This document shows positions 1 to 6,813 of a stretch of DNA of 10,902 bases, piece by piece. The first letter of the stretch is position 1. Every line of letters begins with the position of its first letter. The notes beneath the pieces were generated by a model. That model had not been told where the DNA came from. It was given only the letters and a program-made list of their open reading frames with translations, and made no database searches. The stretch is from Alphaproteobacteria bacterium (GTDB taxonomy: Bacteria > Pseudomonadota > Alphaproteobacteria > WRDZ01): the NCBI GenBank assembly GCA_009779595.1, contig WRDZ01000014.1:1-10902 (forward strand), in the 5' to 3' direction. The translations under genes were made by a program, and so were the position numbers.

Positions 1-112
1 GCTTTGCCGGGTATATCGATACAATCAAGACACAAGGGTTCATACTAACATAAAAAGACTGATGGAACAATTCTAGCACGGCGGGAATATTCTCGCGCAA
101 GAAAAATCGCAA

Positions 113-149
113 AAAACGCATACCTTAGGGGAAGGAGGCAGGGCGTTTT
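113..149 (-). terminator. Possible terminator of the acpP-fabF-mltG transcript
   Basis: On the minus strand AAAACGC (149-143) can pair with GCGTTTT (119-113) around a 23-base loop that holds a smaller CCTT/AAGG stem. The T run continues to 111 and a second T5 run follows shortly after. The stem is AT-weighted and the loop is long, so this is weak. It is placed about 80 to 120 bases after the mltG stop. Confidence 0.3.
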
Positions 150-163
150 GTTTGCCGGCATCC

Positions 164-218
164 GGTTTCCTTGCAAGCGTCAGATGCTTTGACGCAGCGC
201 GGGCAAGAAACCTTTTTT
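164..218 (+). terminator. Hairpin with T6 tract reading rightward
   Basis: On the plus strand GGTTTCCTTGC (164-174) pairs with GCAAGAAACC (203-212) with one bulge. An inner stem GCGTCA/TGACGC (177-182 and 190-195) lies inside, and TTTTTT follows at 213-218. This has the form of an intrinsic terminator for a transcript coming from the left, just past the end of mltG. No plus-strand gene is visible in the window, so its user would lie beyond the left edge. The stem could also slow leftward transcripts, but there is no T run on that side. Confidence 0.35.
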
Positions 219-230
219 CGCGCGCAGGGA

Positions 231-1196
231 CTACCTCCTGTTGCGGCTGCGCCAAATCTGGACGCTGCGGTTGTGTTCGGCCAAGGTCCTGGAAAAGCTA
301 TGCCCGCCGTCCGGGTGGGCAACAAAAAAATAATACTCGGTTTCCACTGGATTAAGCACCGCGTCTATCGACGAACGGCTGGGATTGGCTATATGCACGG
401 GCGGCAGGCCGTGGCGCGTGTACGTGTTCATAGGATGGTCGCGCCGCAAATCCCTGGTCGTCAACAGCCGCTCCATGCGCGAACGCCCGTCTGTCACAGC
501 GAAAATGACGGTCGGGTCGGACTGCAGCCTCATGCCTTTCCTAAGGCGGTTGATGAACACCGAGGCGACCTTCGGACGCTCGGCCGGGATGTGGGTTTCG
601 CGCTCGACAATCGAGGCCAGTATCAGGGCTTCCCGCTTGTTCCTCAGCGGCAGGCCGGGCGTACGGTTTTCCCACGCGGAAGCCAGATAGCTGTCCATTT
701 CATTGCGCATGCGGTTGACAATGCTTTCCCGCGTTGCCCCATAGCTGTAAAAATACGTTTCGGGCATCAGGCCCGCATAGTCGGGCAGATACGGCACATC
801 GCCGGTCAGGCCCTCGGCCTGCGTGATGATTTCCAGTATCTCGATGTTGCTAAGCCCTTCTATGGCCTGGATTCTATGCAGCACGGTCCGGCCCTCGGCC
901 AGGATTTTCACAATGCCGCTTACAGACGACCGCGCTGGAATCAGATATTCGCCCGCCTTAAGGTTGCGCGTATTGCCGGTAAGCCGCGCCCTGATTTTGA
1001 AGGCTGCCGGCGAACGGATAAGGTCCTGTTCGTGCAGCTGCCGCGCTATTGCCGCAACGCTTGAGCCCCTTCTTATGAACACGGTCTTGTCCGCCGGCTG
1101 CTGCCAGTCCAGGAAAATCTGATGGTAGAAAAACGCGCCCGCGCCCAGGATAACCAAGATGAAAGCGGTTATGACAACCAACACCGGCCTGCGCAT
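231..1196 (-). CDS. mltG: Endolytic murein transglycosylase MltG (YceG family)
   Basis: MltG is a membrane-anchored lytic transglycosylase that cuts nascent peptidoglycan strands within the glycan chain and is thought to set strand length at the inner membrane. The 321-residue product has one N-terminal anchor helix (about 5-25), a LysM-like segment (about 38-90) containing LKAGEYLIP, and the catalytic YceG domain. The catalytic Glu is Glu198 in LASIVERET (193-201). It is followed by KVASVFINRLRKGMRLQSDPTV (209-230), NTYTRHGLPP (257-266) and a C-terminal HSFSRTLAEHN block (299-309). It is slightly shorter than the E. coli enzyme. An AAAGGAG site lies about 8 bases before the ATG at 1196, directly after the fabF stop. 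The acpP-fabF-mltG order is common in alphaproteobacteria. It is the last supported gene on the left. Confidence 0.95.
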   Translation of the reverse strand: MRRPVLVVITAFILVILGAGAFFYHQIFLDWQQPADKTVFIRRGSSVAAIARQLHEQDLIRSPAAFKIRARLTGNTRNLKAGEYLIPARSSVSGIVKILAEGRTVLHRIQAIEGLSNIEILEIITQAEGLTGDVPYLPDYAGLMPETYFYSYGATRESIVNRMRNEMDSYLASAWENRTPGLPLRNKREALILASIVERETHIPAERPKVASVFINRLRKGMRLQSDPTVIFAVTDGRSRMERLLTTRDLRRDHPMNTYTRHGLPPVHIANPSRSSIDAVLNPVETEYYFFVAHPDGGHSFSRTLAEHNRSVQIWRSRNRR

Positions 1197-1209
1197 GGGG
1201 AAAGCTCCT

Positions 1210-2463
1210 TTAAACCGCGGTGAACACCAGCGTGGCGTTCGTGCCGCCGAATCCGAACGAGTTGGACATAACCGCCTTCAGCTTCCTTTCCTTGGCGGTT
1301 TTGGCGACCAAGTCCAGCACGGTTTCTTCCGGGTCGTCCAGGTTAAGCGTGGGCGGCATGATTCCGTCCTTCAGCGCCATGATGCTGTAAATGGCTTCGA
1401 CCGCGCCGGCAGCGCCCAAAAGGTGGCCGACGGCCGATTTGGTCGACGACATGGACAGGTGCGACGGGTTTTCCCCGAACAGACGCTTGACAGCCTTGAC
1501 CTCTATCATGTCCCCGACCGGAGTGGACGTTCCGTGCGCGTTTATATAACCGATGTCCCCGGGATTCAGCCCCGCGCGGTTCATTGCGTTTTTCATGGAC
1601 TGGTACGCGCCCGAGCCGTCTTCGGAAGGGGCGGTGATATGGCTTGCGTCGCCTGACATGCCGTAGCCTTTTACTTCGGCATAGATTTTCGCGCCGCGGG
1701 CCTTGGCGTGCTCGTACTCTTCCAGCATAAGGGCGCCGGCGCCTTCGCTCATCACGAAGCCGTCGCGGGCCTTGTCCCATGGCCGCGAAGCCTTTTCGGG
1801 CTCATCGTTGAACGCCGTGGCCAGCGCGCGCAGCTGGCAGAAGCCCGCCAGCGGCACCGGGTTAATCGGGCTTTCCGAACCGCCGGCAACCATCACGTCC
1901 GCGTCGCCGCGCGCGATGATGTGCGCTGCCTCGCCGATAGCGTGGTTGCCCGTGGCGCAGGCCGTCACAACGGCGATGTTCGGCCCTTTATACCCGTATT
2001 TTATCGACACATGCCCGGGCAGTATATTGGTTATCGCCGACGGAATCACAAACGGGCTTACACGGCGGGGGCCCTGCTCTTTAATCAGAAGGGCGCAGTC
2101 GCTGATAGCCAGTATCCCCCCGATACCCGAGCCCAGCAGCACGCCCGTGCGCTGGAAATCTTCCTCGGTCTGGGGCTGCCATCCGCTGTCGCTTATCGCG
2201 TCGACTGATGCCATCATGCCGTAGGTAACGAAGTTATCCACGCGCTTCTGTTCGCGCGGTGGCATGATATCGTCCGGATTGTACTGCCAGCTTTCGGTGC
2301 CGTGCGGCAGTTCTCCGCCGATTTTGCAAGCATAGTCCGTCACGTCGAACGTTTTTATCTGGCCTATGGCGGATTTGCCGTCGACAATGCTTTTCCAGTT
2401 GTGAGCCACCCCGCGTCCGAATGGGGAGATTATCCCCATTCCCGTTACTACTACCCGTCGCAT
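1210..2463 (-). CDS. fabF: 3-oxoacyl-[acyl carrier protein] synthase II
   Basis: FabF is the elongating condensing enzyme (KAS II): it joins acyl chains to malonyl-ACP with loss of CO2. The 417-residue thiolase-fold protein has the nucleophile Cys169 in VVTACATGNHAIG, His310 in NAHGTSTPVGD, Lys342 and His347 in SSTKSAVGHLLGAAGAVE, and the C-terminal gate NSFGFGGTNA (401-410). The Cys-His-His set shows an active elongating synthase rather than a KasQ-type decarboxylase or a chain-length factor. The ATG at 2463 follows a purine-rich AAGGGGA site. It lies 17 bases behind acpP and 13 bases ahead of mltG, whose ribosome binding site sits directly at the fabF stop. Identification is firm. Confidence 0.97.
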   Translation of the reverse strand: MRRVVVTGMGIISPFGRGVAHNWKSIVDGKSAIGQIKTFDVTDYACKIGGELPHGTESWQYNPDDIMPPREQKRVDNFVTYGMMASVDAISDSGWQPQTEEDFQRTGVLLGSGIGGILAISDCALLIKEQGPRRVSPFVIPSAITNILPGHVSIKYGYKGPNIAVVTACATGNHAIGEAAHIIARGDADVMVAGGSESPINPVPLAGFCQLRALATAFNDEPEKASRPWDKARDGFVMSEGAGALMLEEYEHAKARGAKIYAEVKGYGMSGDASHITAPSEDGSGAYQSMKNAMNRAGLNPGDIGYINAHGTSTPVGDMIEVKAVKRLFGENPSHLSMSSTKSAVGHLLGAAGAVEAIYSIMALKDGIMPPTLNLDDPEETVLDLVAKTAKERKLKAVMSNSFGFGGTNATLVFTAV

Positions 2464-2480
2464 AGTGTCATGTTTCCCCT

Positions 2481-2735
2481 TTACTTTTTCGCGTTTTCGG
2501 ATTGTTCGATAAAGGTTATAGCATCCTTCACCGTCTTAATCTTTTCGGCCGCGTCATCCGGGATGACCACGCCGAATTCTTCTTCAAACGCCATAACCAA
2601 CTCGACAGTGTCAAGGCTGTCGGCGCCCAAATCATCGATAAAGGCTGCGTTTTCGTTTACCTTATCGGCATCAACGCCCAAGTGATCGACAACAATCTTC
2701 TTGACGCGTTCGGTTACAGTTTTGGTTTCAGTCAT
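2481..2735 (-). CDS. acpP: Acyl carrier protein
   Basis: AcpP is the small acidic cytoplasmic carrier on which fatty acids are built; holo-ACP synthase attaches 4'-phosphopantetheine to its serine. The 84-residue product is close to the usual 75-85. The attachment site is Ser40 in the conserved LGADSLDTVELVM block (36-48), followed by the recognition helix and FGVVIPDDAAEKIKTV (54-69). The strongly acidic composition is typical. The ATG at 2735 has an AAGGAA ribosome binding site about 7 bases upstream. fabF starts 17 bases after the stop, so the two are surely co-transcribed. A promoter candidate precedes it. The product would serve FabD, FabG and FabF encoded on either side. Confidence 0.97.
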   Translation of the reverse strand: MTETKTVTERVKKIVVDHLGVDADKVNENAAFIDDLGADSLDTVELVMAFEEEFGVVIPDDAAEKIKTVKDAITFIEQSENAKK

Positions 2736-2796
2736 TTTCTTTCCTTCTTCCTACTAAAGTTTATTGAACAAAACACTTAATCTTGCGGGATTTTGC

Positions 2797-2816
2797 ACCG
2801 GCTTCTTGCGGCCGGC
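2797..2816 (-). repeat. Inverted repeat in the acpP leader
   Basis: The minus strand has GCCGGC, an 8-base loop CGCAAGAA, then GCCGGT, giving a 5 to 6 base-pair GC-rich stem with one G-T pair. It lies between the candidate promoter and the acpP start, so it would be in the 5' leader of the acpP mRNA. There is no T run after it. Confidence 0.4.
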
Positions 2817-2853
2817 TAATCCGTCCAAGACTATCTTAGTATTCACATAGCAT

Positions 2854-2882
2854 ATAATATAGCATAAATCGTCCATGTACAA
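2854..2882 (-). promoter_or_regulatory. Candidate sigma-70-type promoter for acpP
   Basis: On the minus strand a TTGTAC -35-like hexamer (2877-2882) and a TATTAT -10 hexamer (2854-2859) are separated by exactly 17 bases. The -10 matches the consensus at five of six positions; the -35 matches at three. It would give acpP a leader of roughly 110 bases and allow high, separate expression of acyl carrier protein, which cells need in larger amounts than the enzymes. It is predicted by eye only. Confidence 0.45.
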
Positions 2883-2913
2883 ATACTAAAATCCTTTATA
2901 ATTCATGCGGTTG

Positions 2914-3651
2914 CTAAACCATCAGCATACCGCCGTTCACGTTCACGGTCTCTCCGGTTATATAGCCGGCCTCGTCGCTGGCCAGGAAAGCCGCGGCTGC
3001 GGCCACGTCCGCGGGGACGCCAAGCCGGCCCGCCGGAATGTGGGAAGCCAGATTCTCGCGCTCTTTTTCCGGAATCGCGTCGGTCATGGCGGTCTTTATG
3101 AACCCCGGAGCAATGCAGTTGACCGTAACCCCGCGGCTTGCGGTTTCGCGCGCCAGCGATTTGGAGAACGCCGTCAGCCCGCCCTTTGAGGCGGCATAGT
3201 TGACCTGCCCGGCGTTGCCCATGATTCCCACCACCGAGGTAATGTTGATTATACGGCCCTGGCGGCGCTTGAGCATGCCGCGGACAGCGGCGCGGGCCAG
3301 CCTGAAGCACGCGGTAAGGTTCACGTCTATGACGGCCTGCCAGTCCTCGTCCTTCATGCGCATGGCCAGCCCGTCGCGCGTAAGCCCGGCGTTGTTGACC
3401 AGTATGTCGACCTGGCCGCACAGCTTTTCCGCCTGCTCGACAAGCGCGTCGGCAGCATCGGGCTTGGACAGGTCGGCGGTTATGACAAAAGCGTTGTCGC
3501 CAAGCGAATCCTTAAGGGCTGCAAGCTCGGCCTCCTTGCGGCCCGACAGCACGACTTTCGCGCCCATGGCGTGCAGGGCCCTGGCGATTTCACCGCCTAT
3601 GCCGCCGCTTGCGCCGGTGACCAGCGCGACTTTATTGTCCAGCCTGAACAT
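2914..3651 (-). CDS. fabG: 3-oxoacyl-[acyl carrier protein] reductase
   Basis: FabG performs the NADPH-dependent reduction of 3-oxoacyl-ACP to 3-hydroxyacyl-ACP in each elongation cycle. The 245-residue product is a classical short-chain dehydrogenase. It has the cofactor glycine motif TGASGGIG (12-19), NNAG (86-89) and the catalytic set Asn111, Ser139, Tyr152 and Lys156 (NYAASKGG). It also has APGFIKTAMT (181-190) and the C-terminal GETVNVNGGM typical of FabG. SDR annotation is often ambiguous, but the position between fabD and acpP settles it. The ATG at 3651 lies 20 bases before the end of fabD, with AGGAG (3662-3666) 10 bases upstream inside fabD. A 177-base gap with a candidate promoter follows before acpP, so this may be the last gene of the upstream transcription unit or read through into the next. 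Confidence 0.96.
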   Translation of the reverse strand: MFRLDNKVALVTGASGGIGGEIARALHAMGAKVVLSGRKEAELAALKDSLGDNAFVITADLSKPDAADALVEQAEKLCGQVDILVNNAGLTRDGLAMRMKDEDWQAVIDVNLTACFRLARAAVRGMLKRRQGRIINITSVVGIMGNAGQVNYAASKGGLTAFSKSLARETASRGVTVNCIAPGFIKTAMTDAIPEKERENLASHIPAGRLGVPADVAAAAAFLASDEAGYITGETVNVNGGMLMV

Positions 3652-4585
3652 TCTTCGCGAACTCCTCTATTTCAGCAACCGTGTTTATGGCGTGCGCTTT
3701 CGCGTCCGGGGCTGTGCGCTTGACCAGGCCGGTCAGCACCTTGCCCGCGCCGATTTCCACGAACTCGGTAACGCCGGAATTTTCCATGAACTGCACGCTT
3801 TCCCTCCAGCGGACAGTGCCCGTCACCTGCTGGATAAGCCTTTCGCGCACAATCCCTACGTTGTCCGTAGCCGTGGCCGTCACGTTGCTGACCACCGGCA
3901 CGACCAGGGCGCGCATTTCCACCGAGTTCAGCGCCTCGCGCATTATATCCTCGGCCGGCTGCAGCAGCGGGCTGTGGAACGGAGCGCTTACCGGCAGCTT
4001 CATGGCGCGCTTGGCGCCTTTGTCCGTGGCGATTTTTATAGCGCGTTCGATAGCGCTTAGGTCGCCGCTGATGACCACCTGGCCCTCCGCGTTGTCGTTG
4101 GCGCATACGCACACGTCGCCGGCCGCGGCCTCTTTGGTTACGGTTATGGCCTCATCCCACGACAGGCCCATCAGCACGGCCATGCCGCCTTTGCCGACCG
4201 GGACCGCCTGCTGCATTGCGTTGCCGCGGGTGCGCAGAAGCACGGACGCGTCATGAATAGAAAAAACCTTGTCCGCTGCCAGGGCCGAGTATTCGCCCAG
4301 CGAGTGGCCAGCCACGAAAGCCGCCGCTTCGCCGACCTTGAAGCCGAAGTCCTTTTCCAGCACTTCCATAATCGCCAGCGAAACAGCCATCAGCGCGGGC
4401 TGCGCGTTCGCGGTAAGCGTAAGCTCGTCCGCCGAGCCCTCGAACATGATATGCGACAGCTTCTGGTTCAGCGCGTCGTCGACCTGGTCGAAAACGTGGC
4501 GCGCGGCCTTGAACGCGTCCGCCAGCTCTTTGCCCATCCCGACGTTCTGCGACCCCTGACCGGGGAATATCAAAGCCCTTTTCAT
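3632..4585 (-). CDS. fabD: Malonyl-CoA:acyl carrier protein transacylase
   Basis: FabD moves the malonyl group from coenzyme A to acyl carrier protein, which supplies the extender unit of type II fatty acid synthesis in the cytoplasm. The 317-residue length is typical. Landmarks are IFPGQGSQ (6-13), the nucleophile elbow GHSLGEYSAL with catalytic Ser95, Arg120 that binds the malonyl carboxylate, SAPFHSPLL with catalytic His204, and the EIGAGKVLTGL block (277-287). The ATG at 4585 overlaps the pyk TGA by one base and has a GAGGTGG ribosome binding site inside the end of pyk. The last 20 bases overlap fabG in another frame. Its natural partners, FabG, AcpP and FabF, follow directly, so the pathway link is clear. 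Confidence 0.97.
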   Translation of the reverse strand: MKRALIFPGQGSQNVGMGKELADAFKAARHVFDQVDDALNQKLSHIMFEGSADELTLTANAQPALMAVSLAIMEVLEKDFGFKVGEAAAFVAGHSLGEYSALAADKVFSIHDASVLLRTRGNAMQQAVPVGKGGMAVLMGLSWDEAITVTKEAAAGDVCVCANDNAEGQVVISGDLSAIERAIKIATDKGAKRAMKLPVSAPFHSPLLQPAEDIMREALNSVEMRALVVPVVSNVTATATDNVGIVRERLIQQVTGTVRWRESVQFMENSGVTEFVEIGAGKVLTGLVKRTAPDAKAHAINTVAEIEEFAKNVQAGQ

Positions 4586-6018
4586 CAGTCCACCTCTACA
4601 ATGTTAAGCATGTTCGTGCGGCCTTTCACGCCCAGCGGCACGCCGCCGGTTATTATAAGCTCGTCCCCGGCAACAGCCATCTTGTTCTGCTTGGCATAGG
4701 CGATGGCCAGTTTCTTGAATTCGTCGTACCGCTCCATCTGGTGGACGACCATGGACCTTACGCCCCAGCACAGAGCAAGCTGCCGGGCGATGTTTATGCT
4801 TGGGGTCATGGCTATCAGCGGCAGGAACGGCCTTTCCTTGGCCATGCGGAAAGCGGTGTTCCCGGACGCCGTGTAATTGACAATGGCCCGCGCCTTTTTC
4901 AGCATGGTCGACGCCTGCCTTGCCGCGGAAGTTATCGCGTTCTGGTACGTGGGCTTGGTTTCGGGCCGGCTGGCCGCGATTATGTCCTCGTACCGCGGGT
5001 CGGTTTCGACTTCGGTTATGATGTTGGTCATCATCGTGACCGCCAGTTCGGGGTATTGGCCGACCGCTGTTTCGCCCGAAAGCATGACCGCGTCCGCCCC
5101 CTCGTAAACCGCGTTGGCAACGTCGGAAACCTCGGCACGGGTGGGCAGCGGAGCCTGTATCATGGATTCAAGCATCTGCGTGGCGACTATCACCGGCTTG
5201 CCGGCCTTGCGGCATGAGCTTATGATGTTCTTCTGGAAAACCGGCACTTTTTGAATCGGGCATTCCACGCCCAAATCGCCGCGCGCAACCATGACCGCGT
5301 CGGTCAGGGCGATGATTTCCTCAAGATGCTCAAGCGCGGTGGGCTTTTCAATCTTGCAAACCAGCATGGCTTTGCCGCCGATAAGGTCCTTGGTCATTTT
5401 CACGTCTTCGGGACGCTGCACGAACGACAGGCCTATCAAGTCCGCCCCCAGCTCCAAAGCGCTTTTCAAATCGTTTTTGTCCTTGTCGGTCAGCGCGCTT
5501 ATCGGCAGCGTTACGTCGGGGACGTTTATCCCCTTGTTGTTCGATATGACCCCGCCGGTGACAACCTCGGTGTCGGCCCAGTCCTTGCCGAACTCTTTGA
5601 CGCGCAGCTTTATCTTCCCGTCGTTGACCAGCAGCACCATGTCCTTGCCCATGACCGCGAAAATCTCGGGGTGCGGCAAAGTCACGCGCTTGTCGTCGCC
5701 CAAGGCAGGGTCCAGGTCCACCCGGAAGCTTTGCCCGGACTGCAGTATGAAATCCTTGTCGTCCACGAACCTTCCTATGCGCAGCTTGGGCCCCTGAAGG
5801 TCGAACAGCGCGCCCAGATGGCGGCCGACCTTTTCTTCGGCCTGGCGTATATAGCCCAGGTTCCGGGCGTGTTCTTCCATCTTCCCGTGGCTGCAGTTAA
5901 GGCGGAATACCGATACTCCGGCCTTGGCAAGGGTCAGAATCATGTCGGCATCGGCGCTTGCCGGGCCGATGGTAGCGACAATCTTAGCAAAATTTATATG
6001 TCCGTGTGCAGGTCCCAA
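4585..6018 (-). CDS. pyk: Pyruvate kinase
   Basis: This cytoplasmic glycolytic enzyme transfers phosphate from phosphoenolpyruvate to ADP, giving pyruvate and ATP. The 477-residue product has the full fold: N-terminal barrel half with KIVATIGPAS (12-21) and FRLNCSHG (38-45), B domain at about 78-173, then the second barrel half and a C-terminal regulatory domain from about 350. Active-site residues are in place: Lys222 and Glu224 in KIEKP, ARGDLGVE (245-252), ATQMLESM (279-286) and the PTRAEVSDVANAV signature (292-304). The start appears to be TTG at 6018. No ATG is in frame near the conserved N-terminus, and a GGAG lies 9 bases upstream. The gene starts 14 bases behind the lipoprotein gene. 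Its TGA shares one base with the fabD ATG (TGATG), so the two are translationally linked. Identification is firm; the exact start is likely but not certain. Confidence 0.95.
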   Translation of the reverse strand: MGPAHGHINFAKIVATIGPASADADMILTLAKAGVSVFRLNCSHGKMEEHARNLGYIRQAEEKVGRHLGALFDLQGPKLRIGRFVDDKDFILQSGQSFRVDLDPALGDDKRVTLPHPEIFAVMGKDMVLLVNDGKIKLRVKEFGKDWADTEVVTGGVISNNKGINVPDVTLPISALTDKDKNDLKSALELGADLIGLSFVQRPEDVKMTKDLIGGKAMLVCKIEKPTALEHLEEIIALTDAVMVARGDLGVECPIQKVPVFQKNIISSCRKAGKPVIVATQMLESMIQAPLPTRAEVSDVANAVYEGADAVMLSGETAVGQYPELAVTMMTNIITEVETDPRYEDIIAASRPETKPTYQNAITSAARQASTMLKKARAIVNYTASGNTAFRMAKERPFLPLIAMTPSINIARQLALCWGVRSMVVHQMERYDEFKKLAIAYAKQNKMAVAGDELIITGGVPLGVKGRTNMLNIVEVD

Positions 6019-6027
6019 TTTTCCATT

Positions 6028-6031
6028 CTCC
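6028..6031 (-). promoter_or_regulatory. Ribosome binding site supporting a TTG start for pyk
   Basis: The minus strand reads GGAG here, 9 bases before the TTG at 6018. A nearer ATG at 6026 is only one base from this site and in another frame. It would encode a ten-codon peptide ending inside pyk, so the site fits the TTG far better. Confidence 0.6.
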
Positions 6032-6032
6032 G

Positions 6033-6320
6033 TTAAAATTTCCGTAGCAACGCGTCTTCGCCCGAGCCCGCCTTGGGCTTGCTTTGCGTTTGTGATTCAG
6101 TTTTTCCGCCCGTCAGCAAATCTTCCACCTCATTGGTTTTTTGCCTGCTGGCCGGCGCCGCCTTCCTTAGGGGCGGAAGTTCGGTATATGTAGCCGGGAA
6201 AATCAGCGGCGGGTGCTGCGTCCTACCCTCGGCGCTGGGCCCCCTTGCCCTGTTGCCCGAACACGCCGACAAAGCCGCCAAGGCAATCAAACCGAGAATC
6301 AGACTATTTCTTGCGTGCAT
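6033..6320 (-). CDS. Small outer-membrane lipoprotein, DUF3035/BamF-like
   Basis: This 95-residue protein begins with a short basic n-region, a hydrophobic stretch and a lipobox LSAC ending at Cys20, so the mature protein is about 76 residues and lipid-anchored. The residues after Cys20 (Ser-Gly-Asn) do not match the inner-membrane retention signal (Asp at +2), which favours the outer membrane. The mature part has a Pro-rich core, PPLIFPATYTELPPLR (37-52), and a polar disordered C-terminus. The core and the position directly behind lspA resemble the alphaproteobacterial DUF3035 family. As I recall, that family includes the BAM-complex accessory lipoprotein BamF. The match is short and not decisive. 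The ATG lies 17 bases inside the lspA reading frame, with a GGAG on the minus strand about 11 bases upstream. The gene ends 14 bases before pyk. Confidence 0.75.
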   Translation of the reverse strand: MHARNSLILGLIALAALSACSGNRARGPSAEGRTQHPPLIFPATYTELPPLRKAAPASRQKTNEVEDLLTGGKTESQTQSKPKAGSGEDALLRKF

Positions 6321-6813
6321 GTTCTTTCATACTCCAATACACAATTATGGCCGCGCCTATGAATATGGCCGAATCCGCCACGTTAAACGTAGGCCAATGC
6401 CTATCGTACAGGTGAAAATCCAGAAAGTCAATAACCGCTCCGATTCTTACGCGGTCTATTACGTTGCCTATCGCCCCGCCGATAATCATCCACAAGGCGA
6501 CCCTTGTATGCGGGTTGCTTTCACGGCGCAGCCAGTACACCAGCCCGCCGACTATCACGGCCACCATCACCAGTATCAGCACCTGGGCCAGATGATGGTC
6601 GCTGGTCATCATGGAAAAGCTTATCCCGCGGTTGTAAGCAAGGCGCAGGTTGAAGAATCCCGTAACCCGGACAATGTTGCCGGGGGCCGACCCCAGCCAC
6701 CACACAATAAACACCTTGGATATCTGGTCAAGCAGCAGCACCCCTAAAGCGACAAGCAGGCCGCCGCTGATTTTAACCTTTTCCATTTTCTTCGATTTTT
6801 TAGTCTTGCTCAT
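6304..6813 (-). CDS. lspA: Lipoprotein signal peptidase (signal peptidase II)
   Basis: This inner-membrane aspartyl protease removes the signal peptide of prolipoproteins just before the lipid-modified cysteine. The 169-residue product has about four hydrophobic segments (roughly 15-38, 76-95, 104-118 and 146-160). It carries the conserved blocks LLLDQISK (26-33), FFNLRLAYNRGISFSM (53-68), GGAIGNVIDRVRIGAVIDF (112-130) and FNVADSAI (143-150). The catalytic aspartate pair is most likely Asp129 (VIDF) and Asp147 (NVAD). The ATG at 6813 overlaps the hisS stop as ATGA and gives a Lys-rich cytoplasmic N-terminus. Met10 is a possible later start. The 3' end overlaps the following gene by 17 bases, and that gene itself encodes a lipoprotein with a lipobox, so enzyme and a likely substrate are co-expressed. 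Confidence 0.96.
   Translation of the reverse strand: MSKTKKSKKMEKVKISGGLLVALGVLLLDQISKVFIVWWLGSAPGNIVRVTGFFNLRLAYNRGISFSMMTSDHHLAQVLILVMVAVIVGGLVYWLRRESNPHTRVALWMIIGGAIGNVIDRVRIGAVIDFLDFHLYDRHWPTFNVADSAIFIGAAIIVYWSMKEHARKK

Larger units (their letters stand above)
1..230. other. Intergenic region downstream of mltG
   Basis: No gene can be supported here. It is AT-rich from about 11 to 120. The first 50 to 75 bases are open in all three plus-strand frames (for example a frame ending at TAA 51-53), and a 14-codon minus-strand frame opens at 43 without a ribosome binding site. The end or start of a neighbouring gene may therefore touch the left edge, but nothing distinguishes the options. Two hairpins lie between 113 and 218. 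Confidence 0.5.
2736..2913 (-). promoter_or_regulatory. AT-rich leader region upstream of acpP
   Basis: This is one of only two non-coding stretches in the window and is much richer in A+T than the genes. On the minus strand it holds a candidate promoter (2854-2882), then a GC-rich inverted repeat (2797-2816), and just before acpP an AAGGAA-type ribosome binding site. The heptamer CGCAAGA occurs twice, once in the hairpin loop and once about 20 bases downstream. The hairpin is not followed by a T run, so it does not look like a simple fabG terminator. Confidence 0.5.

Noticed and set aside
171..1064. 297-codon open frame on the plus strand opposite mltG
   Set aside because: It is the reverse shadow of mltG, whose catalytic motifs are unmistakable; it has no family features.
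1927..1966. CATG instead of CTSG at the FabF nucleophile as an oddity
   Set aside because: Cys-Ala-Thr-Gly or Cys-Ser-Thr-Gly after the nucleophile is common in bacterial FabF; all catalytic residues are present.
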